A program made the position numbers and the translations under genes. Below are positions 1 to 6,497 of a DNA stretch of 10,000 bases, piece after piece. Within the stretch, counting starts at the first letter, position 1; every line of letters starts with the position of its first letter. The notes under the pieces were generated by a model. The model ran no database searches. It worked only from the letters and a program-made list of their open reading frames with translations, and was not told where the DNA came from. Source of the stretch: Eimeria necatrix (lineage: Eukaryota > Apicomplexa > Conoidasida > Eucoccidiorida > Eimeriidae); NCBI RefSeq assembly GCF_000499385.1, contig NW_013652052.1, forward strand, positions 95,001 to 105,000, given 5' to 3'.

Positions 1-30
1 CCTGCTTCGCAGCTCCCTGAGGCAAGTGCC

Positions 31-74
31 AAACCCTAAACCCTAAACCCTAAACCCTAAACCCTAGACCCTAG
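31..74 (-). repeat. Telomere-like array, C-strand orientation (AAACCCT)n
   Basis: Five perfect AAACCCT heptamers are followed by a variant CTAGACCCTAG end. This is the C-rich strand of the TTTAGGG-type telomere repeat known from coccidia. It is internal and short and is followed by unique sequence. It forms an inverted pair with the opposite-orientation array at 163-207, about 90 bases away. Confidence 0.95.
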
Positions 75-162
75 TGCGTCAGCGCCTTTGCTGCCTCACA
101 GAGTTGCTGCACTGCTGCATTGCTGGGCTCTGCGCCTCCAGCTCCCTGCCCAGGCCCCGGAT

Positions 163-207
163 CTAGGGTTTCGGGTTTAGGGTTTAGGGTTTAGGGTTTA
201 GGGTTTG
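163..207 (+). repeat. Telomere-like array, G-strand orientation (TTTAGGG)n
   Basis: A run of TTTAGGG heptamers begins with the variants CTAGGG and TTTCGGG. It is the reverse complement of the array at 31-74, so the two arms could fold into a hairpin with a loop of roughly 90 bases. The flanks (75-162 and 208-291) are unique sequence without a recognisable gene. Confidence 0.95.
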
Positions 208-291
208 CTGCTGCAGGTCTATGACTCCAAATTGTCTTCTCGCTCCTACCTGTCCCAGCCGGGCCTCTTCAGTGCAGAAAGGCTTCTGGGG

Positions 292-470
292 GGCCCCTCA
301 GGGTCTAGGCCTGGGAGAAGGGGGCCCCCCTAACCAGGGGGCCCCCCTTACCCATGGGGGCCCCCTGTTCCATGGGGGCCCCCCTGACCCATGGGGGCCC
401 CCCCTGCTGTGCCCTCTGACCCAGGGGCCCCCCTGAAAAGGGTGGACTTTGAGGGGCCCCCGCATGCAAT
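292..470. repeat. GGGGCCCC palindrome cluster
   Basis: Blocks of four to six G followed by four to seven C recur, mostly separated by short spacers such as TGACCCAT or TGTTCCAT. Each block is a perfect or near-perfect palindrome. Reading frames cross this stretch on both strands only because it contains few stop codons. The predicted peptides are Gly/Pro-rich, differ by frame and show no protein features, so I do not call a gene. Confidence 0.85.
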
Positions 471-559
471 TCACAGGGGGGCCCCCTGCATGCAACTTAG
501 TAATGGGGCCCCCTACATGCAAATGATCTCGTGGGGGGCCCCCTCAGGTCAAGTGCCTC

Positions 560-727
560 TGGGGGCCCCCTGCATGCAATTTATCTGTGGGGGCCCCCTG
601 CATGCAATTTATTTATGGGGCCCCCCTGCATGCAATTTATTTATGGGGCCCCCCTGCATGCAATTTATTTATGGGGCCCCCCTGCATGCAATTTATATAT
701 GGGGCCCCCCTGCATGCAATTTATTTT
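560..727 (+). repeat. 28-bp tandem repeat, six units
   Basis: Six consecutive 28-base units start at 560, 588, 616, 644, 672 and 700. Each is a G4-5/C5-6 palindrome, then the palindrome TGCATGCA, then an AT-rich tail ATTTATTTA. The middle units are identical. The first and last differ only in the tail (ATTTATCTG, ATTTATTTT), and the fifth has ATTTATATA. More diverged relatives occur just upstream (about 453-545). The unit length is not a multiple of three, so successive copies are read in shifting frames, which argues against coding. Confidence 0.95.
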
Positions 728-773
728 CAAGGGCTCCGCAGCTGCCCAGGTGAGAAGACAATTTTGGAACTTT

Positions 774-1110
774 GGGGCCCCTAAGGGCCCCAAAGGGGCC
801 CCATGTGGGGCCCCTGGGGGGCCCCTTTGGGGCCCCACAGGGGCCCCCCATGGAGCCCGCAAGGTCTAAACAGGGACTCTAGAGGGGCCCCATGGGGGCC
901 CCCAAAGAGCCAAATAGGGAATCTTTTGGGGGTCTTTTAAGGGGCTAGAAAAGAGCTCCAGTGCGAACTCCCAAAGGGCCAATATGGGGTCCCAAAGGGC
1001 CCCTTGGGGGCCCCCCGGGAGGCCCCCGGGGGCCCCCAGGGGCCCCCGGGGGGCCCCAGGGGGCCCCCCGGGGGGCCCCAGGGGGCCCCCCGGGGGGCCC
1101 CTTGGGGGCG
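774..1110. repeat. Second GGGGCCCC palindrome cluster
   Basis: Dense GGGGCCCC blocks run from 774 to 900. A less repetitive spacer with TTTTGGGGG and AAAGGGCC pieces (900-980) follows. Then comes an almost uninterrupted G/C block array at 1000-1110 built of GGGGCCCC and CCCCGGGG alternations. No coding region is supported. The array should form strong secondary structure in single-stranded DNA. Confidence 0.85.
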
Positions 1111-1194
1111 CTCAAGGTCACTTAAGGGGCAAATGCCCGTCTTATTGGCTTAGCCTTGCTTGGCCCTGCTCTTCAGATTTTGCTCTGGTGGGAT

Positions 1195-1501
1195 GCAGCT
1201 TGCTGGCTAGCTAGCCAGCTAGCTAGCTAGCTAGCTGGCTAGCTAGCTGGCTAGCTGGTGGCCTTTGCTTGGGTAGCTAGGCTGGCTAGCTAGCCGAGGC
1301 AGCAGCTAGCTGGCCAGCTAGCTGGCCGGCTAGCTAGCTGGCCCGACGCAGCTAGCTGCGAACCCTCAGAGCCAGCTGCGGCCCCACAGCTTGGCTTGCT
1401 GCAGCAAGACAGCCAGCAGCAGGCGGGCCGGCTGGCTAGCCAGCTAGCTGTCCAGCTGGCTGGCTAGCTAGCCAGCCAGCTAGCTAGCTAGCTAGCTAGC
1501 T
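1195..1501. repeat. Self-complementary GCTA/GCTGG tract
   Basis: The stretch consists mainly of GCTAGCTA-type tetranucleotide repeats with interspersed GCTGG and GGCCAGC variants. Because (GCTA)n is its own reverse complement, both strands read the same and the tract can form hairpins or cruciforms in many registers. It is interrupted by triplet-rich unique bits (1381-1425). No gene is seen. Confidence 0.9.
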
Positions 1502-1593
1502 ATAAAACCCACTTCTTTCTTGTTCAGAGAACGACCCAGAGAGGCCTTAACCCTCCTAAGTTATATGCCACATGCTGAGGGCTGCTGCGAGCC

Positions 1594-1621
1594 AAACCCT
1601 AAACCCTAAACCCTAAACCCT
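1594..1621 (-). repeat. Telomere-like array, C-strand orientation
   Basis: Four AAACCCT heptamers follow GCGAGCC. The flanking sequences 1502-1593 and 1622-1696 are unique and I see no gene in them. Confidence 0.95.
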
Positions 1622-1696
1622 TGAGTGTCTGGCGCTGCAGCTGCTTCCATTTAGTGGGGCCTTGCTGGTGCTGCAGCGCGCAACGCTGGCAGGCCT

Positions 1697-1743
1697 GGGA
1701 TCGTGTGGGATCGTTTCCGGGGATCGATCCCACATCGATCCCC
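1697..1743. repeat. Inverted repeat (hairpin) with GATC motifs
   Basis: The left arm GGGATCGTGTGGGATCG (1697-1713) is complementary to the right arm CGATCCCACATCGATCCC (1725-1742) apart from a two-base insertion/one-base offset. The loop is about 11 bases. The right arm also contains its own palindrome, GGGATCGATCCC (1720-1731). The structure sits alone in a short unique stretch. It is not followed by a T-run and no gene lies upstream, so I do not call it a terminator. Confidence 0.75.
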
Positions 1744-1773
1744 ATAGTTAAGCTGCAGCCCCAAGAGCGGCCG

Positions 1774-2005
1774 CTCAGCTAGCCAGCTAGCTAGCTAGCT
1801 AGCAACAGCTGCAGTAGCAGCTGCAGCAGCGAGCTAGCCACGGCCAGCTAGCTAGCCGTGGCTAGCTAGCTACGGCCAGCTAGCCACACCAGGTGCCAGC
1901 TAGCTCTAGCTAGCCACAGCTAGACGCAGCTAGCTAGCCGCGGCCAGCTAGCCACAGTAAGCTGCGGCTAGCCATGCCCAGCTAGCTGCGGTTAGCTAGC
2001 TAGCC
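1774..2005. repeat. Second GCTA-rich tract with AGCTAGCCACGG-like units
   Basis: The same self-complementary GCTA core as at 1195-1501 is present. Here it is mixed with a recurring AGCTAGCCACGGCC-like unit and its reverse complement (GGCCAGCTAGCTAGCCGTGG), so short inverted repeats are abundant. No gene is visible. Confidence 0.85.
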
Positions 2006-2041
2006 AAGCCGGGACACTGGAAGCACTGCTGCACTTGAGGC

Positions 2042-2074
2042 TAAACCCTAAACCCTAAACCCTAGACCCTAAAG
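2042..2074 (-). repeat. Telomere-like array, C-strand orientation
   Basis: About four AAACCCT heptamers include one AGACCCT variant. A unique 50-base spacer separates it from the next array of the same orientation. Confidence 0.95.
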
Positions 2075-2122
2075 ATGAAGAAATAGAGGCAACTGGAAGC
2101 TGCTGATTCTGAAATAACAGCT

Positions 2123-2164
2123 CCTAAACCCTAAACCCTAAACCCTAAACCCTAAACCCTAAAC
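2123..2164 (-). repeat. Telomere-like array, C-strand orientation
   Basis: Nearly six perfect AAACCCT heptamers occur here. The array forms an inverted pair with the G-orientation array at 2251-2297, with an 86-base unique spacer between. Confidence 0.95.
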
Positions 2165-2250
2165 ACAATACGCTGAACCCTTGACTGCAGCAAAAGTTCG
2201 ACTGAGGCGCATGCAGCCCCATGGCCCGCCAATCAGCCCAGGCCTCTGAT

Positions 2251-2297
2251 CTAGGGTTTAGGGTTTAGGGTTTAGGGTTTAGGGTTTAGGGTTTAAA
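2251..2297 (+). repeat. Telomere-like array, G-strand orientation
   Basis: Six TTTAGGG heptamers are introduced by CTAGGG. The array is followed by unique sequence (2298-2408) with no gene I can support. Confidence 0.95.
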
Positions 2298-2408
2298 TTT
2301 TAGGATTTGGTGGTCCTACATTACATCTAGACCTCAAAATGATTAGCCCAGCGTGAGGTGTATAGACACCTCGAAGGAGTTTGCTGCCTGCACGAGCGGA
2401 TCGTGTTC

Positions 2409-2480
2409 TTAGGGTCTAGGGTTAACCATTTAGGGTTTAGGGTTTAGGGTTTAGGGTTTAGGGTTTAGGGTTTAGGGTTT
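2409..2480 (+). repeat. Telomere-like array, G-strand orientation
   Basis: A degenerate start (TTAGGGTCTAGGGTTAACC) leads into about seven perfect TTTAGGG heptamers ending at 2480. It is the last array before the triplet-rich, probably transcribed part of the window. Confidence 0.95.
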
Positions 2481-2564
2481 ATTTCAATCTCTCCCTGCTC
2501 CAGCAGGAGCGTATAACGCTAAGCAAGCCGCGGGTGGTGGCGCTGCTTCGGCTGTAGGAACGCC

Positions 2565-2621
<57 letters not shown>

Positions 2622-2634
2622 CGAGCAGCAGCAG
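2565..2634 (+). repeat. CAG trinucleotide run
   Basis: A long, nearly perfect CAG run carries single CAA, CAC and GAG interruptions. All three sense frames are open through it, so an open frame here says nothing by itself about coding. Just upstream, 2500-2555 could encode a short non-repetitive peptide (QERITLSKPRVVALLRL then stop). I cannot tie it to a gene. Confidence 0.9.
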
Positions 2635-2716
2635 CTTCTGCTGCTGCATCGTCTGCAGCTGCCGCTGCTGCATCGGCAGCAAGACCTTTCCCCAGCCCTA
2701 TCCGGGCAGCACTGAA

Positions 2717-2755
2717 CAGCAGCAGCAGCAGCAGCAGGTGCTGCTGCTGCTGCTG
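2717..2755. repeat. Inverted CAG/CTG repeat
   Basis: Seven CAG triplets (2717-2737), a GTG spacer, then five CTG triplets (2741-2755) form a near-perfect inverted repeat with a very small loop. It should fold into a stable hairpin in DNA or RNA. Confidence 0.85.
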
Positions 2756-2780
2756 GGCTTGCTGGGCCCAACTGGAGAAG

Positions 2781-3216
2781 ATGTTCGCGCTGCAGTCCCT
2801 ACCTTGCAGAAGCTGCTCCTGTGCATCAGCAGCAGCAGCAACGGCAGCAGCAACAGCAGCAGCAACAGCAGCAGCAACAGCAGCAGCAAGTGCAGCAGCA
2901 GCAGCAGCAGGTGGTCTGCCTGAGCAACGGGTTTTCCTTCATCATGTGAACGCAGGAGTCTCTACAGAGCTGCCGCTGCAGCAGCAGCAGCTGCTGCCGC
3001 GGCAGCAGCAGCAGCAGCTGCTGCTGCCGCGGCTGCAGCAGCAGCAGCAGCTGCTGCCGCTGCTGGGGCTTCCGTTTGCTGCTGCAGCTCGCCGGCTGCT
3101 GCGGCACCGCGTGTCGCAGTCAGCAGCAGAAGCTGCTGCAGCAGACAACCCTGGGCTGTACAGACACTGGCCCCACCTGCTGCTGTACGCCCCCCCCCTC
3201 CCCGCCGGCGCAGCAG

Positions 3217-3269
<53 letters not shown>

Positions 3270-3425
3270 CGGGACCAGCCGCCGGAAGTGCTGGCAGCAG
3301 CAGAAGAGCAGCTGCTGCTGCGCGGCAGCTGGGCGGGGAGGCCCCTGGCAGACACCCCAGCAGCAAATTTAAAGCCCCAAAATAAAAACGCATGCAAAGA
3401 TTTAATTCACCTTTTGATGCTGCAG
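2781..3425 (+). CDS. Possible low-complexity N-terminal extension of the bL19 gene
   Basis: An open frame starts at ATG 2781 and runs without a stop into the first conserved bL19 segment at 3426, in the same frame. It would add about 215 residues: MFALQSLPCRSC, Ala/Thr-rich repeats, Q- and L-rich runs, a less repetitive patch with RRLLRHRVSQ and NPGLYRHWPHLLLY (about 3090-3180), then a 16-residue Ser run (3219-3267). An Arg/Ala/Leu-rich beginning would suit an organelle-targeting leader. Against it, CAG-rich DNA is open in several frames on both strands here. The sequence just before 3426 (TTTAATTCACC, then GATGCTGCAG) also looks like the end of an intron. The true 5' exon may therefore be only part of this stretch. 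Confidence 0.35.
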
Positions 3426-3465
3426 GAGGTGAAGAAGCTGCAAAAGGAGAGAAGCTTCAGAGTCA

Positions 3466-3504
<39 letters not shown>

Positions 3505-3661
3505 GGTAGCGGCTGCTTCTTCTGACAGTAGCTGCTGCTGCTGCGGGTAGCATTTGCTTCTGCTTATAGTAGCTGCTGCTGCTGCTGCTGCTGCTGCTGC
3601 GTCCCGTAGTAGTATTTGGTGCTGCTGCTGTTTATTGCAGCGTCTAACTCCCAGTTAGCAA

Positions 3662-3694
<33 letters not shown>

Positions 3695-3807
3695 AGTACT
3701 TGGAGTTGCCGCTGCAGCTGCGCTGAGCCATCTTACGGGCTGCTGCTGCTGCTAGTTCTGCTTCTGCTGCGGCTGCTGCTCAGCCCGCCTTACCTAAGCG
3801 CTGCTGC

Positions 3808-3860
<53 letters not shown>

Positions 3861-4531
3861 CTGCCGCATTTTGGCCCTGGAGATTTGGTCGAAGTGCAAT
3901 ACGAGTTAAGTCGCTCGCAGCAAACCGTCGCCACTTTTCAGGGTGAGCTGAAGCTCCAAGGGTTTAGGGTTTAGGGTTTAGGGTTTAGGGTTTGGGGTTT
4001 AGGGTTTCGGGTTTAGGTTTAAGGGTTTAGGGCTTCCGGTTTGCTGTTTTCCCAAGCGCTGCTTCTCTGCTTCCTCTGCTTTCTCTTTCTATCCCCGCAA
4101 ACCCTAAACCCTAGCTTGCCTAAACCCTAAACCCTAGCTTTCTTAAACCCTAAACTGTAGCATTCCTAAACCCTAAACCCTAGCGTTTCTAAACTCTAAA
4201 CCCCCAAACCCTTGCCCGTTTAAACCCTAAACCCTAGCTCTCTTAAACCCTAAACCCTTGTCCGCTCAAACCCTAAACCCTAGCTGGCCCAAACTGAAAG
4301 CCCCCGCCCGCCTCAAGCCCAGGCCGTGGGCCCCCCAGCCCTGGCCCCCCCAAACCCTAAACCCCAAACCCTAAACCCTAAACCCTAAACCCTTTTTGCT
4401 GCAGGCTACGTGGTGAGCATGCGGCAGCGGTCTTTGAACTCTTCAGTGGTGCTTCGAAATGGAGTTAAAGGAGTTGCTGTGGAGCAGCGGATTCCCCTGT
4501 TCTCCCCGCGGCTGCTGTCTTTCAAGGTACT

Positions 4532-4579
<48 letters not shown>

Positions 4580-5627
4580 TGGGGCGGGGGGATGGAGGGG
4601 GAGAGCTGGACGCTTTTTTGGTTTGCAGCGGGGGAGCAGCAGCAGCTGCTGCCTGTCGTTTAGGGTTTAGGGTTTAGGGTTTGAGCAAAAGGGTTTAGGG
4701 TTTGCGAGTTGAGCCTCTTGTGCTGGCGCAGCAGCAGCAACAGCTGCTGGTGCTGCTGCGGCAGCAGCAGTTGGGTTTCTTCACCACATCCTGCTGCCTC
4801 TGCCGTACATCCCTGCTCCCCTCGCTGCTGCTGCTGCTCCTGCCCCTGCTGCTGCTGCCGCTGCTGCTGCTGCTGCCGCTGCTGCTGCTGCTGCTGCTGC
4901 AGGTGCTGCGCAGCGCAAGCAGCCCCAGCCAGGCCTTCGTGGCTTCGCCGCCGCCGCCGCCCACGAGAGACTACAGGTACAAGTGGAAGTACAATGTGCG
5001 TGGGAAGTATGAGCGGCGGCGTGGGACGCACAAACCTGGTGCGTTTTTCGTTTCTTTTTCTCCTTTTTGTTCTTAAAATATAATTAATTTGAGTTTAAAA
5101 TGCATTTATAAATGTTTAATTGAAAACGGGACAAAAAACGCTTCAAACGGCGCAGAAAAAGCAGCTTTTTAGCGGGTCTTCCTCGGGTGTACGTACACCT
5201 GAATTCCCCGCCGCGTGCGGGAGCTGCATGTGTGAAGTCATTTTTAAATTTCTTTTTGAGATAATTGCTGGCGCGTAAATGCAATTAAGAATATTATAAT
5301 TAAATCTAATTTAATCCAATTTTTTGCAATTAAATGCACTTTTAAACGCTACTAACGGGCTAAGTTGGGCACAAGTACCCCTGGAGAGGCAGCAGCAAAA
5401 GGCAGCAGCAGCAAAAGGCAGCAGCAGCAAACTCGCGGATGTCAGCTGGGCAGACATGCAAAGACCAGCAGCAGCAAAAGAGCGGCTCAGACGAAGCTGC
5501 TGCTGCTGCTGTTGCTGCTGCTACTACTACTGCTGCTGCTGCTGCTGCTACACTGCTGCTGCTGATGCCTTTCTTGCTGCTTGTGCTGCCGCTACACTGC
5601 TCATACCGCCGCCGCCGCCGCCGCCGC

Positions 5628-5678
<51 letters not shown>

Positions 5679-5868
5679 AGGTGTGCGGACTGTGGAGCAC
5701 CGGCTGCGGTCTCGCGTGTCTTCGCTGCTGCACCGCTACATGCGGCAGCGGCTTGCTGCCAATCTGCCGCCTTACGTTTGGGGGGGCCCTTATCCGCGCC
5801 TGCGGGAGAAAAGGACAAAAGAGATCCGCGGCGAACTCTACAGGAGAATGCTCGTCTACTCCTTCGTG

Positions 5869-5904
<36 letters not shown>

Positions 5905-6461
5905 GGGTGCTGCTGCTGCTGCTGGGAGTGCTGCTGCTGCTGCTGCTGCTGCTGGGGGTGCTGCTGCTGCTGCTGGGGGTGCTGCTGCTGCTGCTGCTGG
6001 GGGTGCTGCTGCTGCTGCGGGGGGTGCTGCTGCTGCTGCTGCTGGGGGTGCTGCTGCTGCTGCTGCTGCTGGGGGTGCTGCTGCTGCTGCGGGGGGTGCT
6101 GCTGCTGCTGCTGCTGGGGATGCTGCTGCTGCTGGGGATGCTGCTGGGGTTGCTTCTGCTGCTGGTGTTTGACGCTCCTGCTGCTTCTGCCGTTGCTGCT
6201 GCTGTTGCTAGTGCGCCTGCTGCTGCTGCTGCTGCTTCTGTTGCTTCTGCTGCTGCTCGCGCTGGTGCTGCTGCTACTTTGCTGTTGCAGTCAGGCTGGT
6301 GCAGCTCATGCTGCTGCTGCTGCTGCAACAGCACTGCGACCTTCCCTGCTGCTGTTACTGTGGCGTGCCTGCTAGTTCAGCTGCTGCTGCTGCTGGTGGA
6401 CTTTCTGGCAGGTTCCTGCTAAGCACTCGTTGCTGCTCAGAGCAGCATCAATAGCTGCTGC

Positions 6462-6497
<36 letters not shown>

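Noticed and set aside
31..207. Chromosome end (telomere)
   Set aside because: The arrays are short, occur in both orientations and continue internally to 4703 among unique sequence and a housekeeping gene.
560..727. CRISPR-like array
   Set aside because: Units abut directly with no unique spacers, the genome is eukaryotic, and no cas-like genes are present.
391..753. Plus-strand open frames through the GGGGCCCC and 28-bp repeats
   Set aside because: The 28-bp unit cycles through all three frames, several frames are open at once, and the peptide is only repeat translation.
1697..1743. Transcription terminator
   Set aside because: Although a hairpin, it has no T-run, no upstream gene and lies in a eukaryotic genome.
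2942..3397. Two overlapping minus-strand frames with Ala, Cys, Leu and Gln runs
   Set aside because: They are shadows of CAG-rich DNA, open in several frames at once, opposite the probable bL19 5' region.
4527..4670. Poly-Gln C-terminus for bL19 by reading through the donor at 4527
   Set aside because: It would end the protein at 4670 and abandon four downstream segments that are phase-compatible and non-repetitive.
5360..6334. A 324-codon open frame on the minus strand with Ser/Thr-Pro repeats
   Set aside because: It runs antisense to the conserved bL19 segment at 5681-5865 and otherwise consists of CAG repeats, which cannot contain stops; it has no independent protein-like segment.
5439..6422. 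Plus-strand frame of 327 codons rich in Leu, continuing through the CTG minisatellite
   Set aside because: It uses a different frame from the bL19 exon at 5681-5865, and the Leu runs are simply untranslated-looking CTG repeat.
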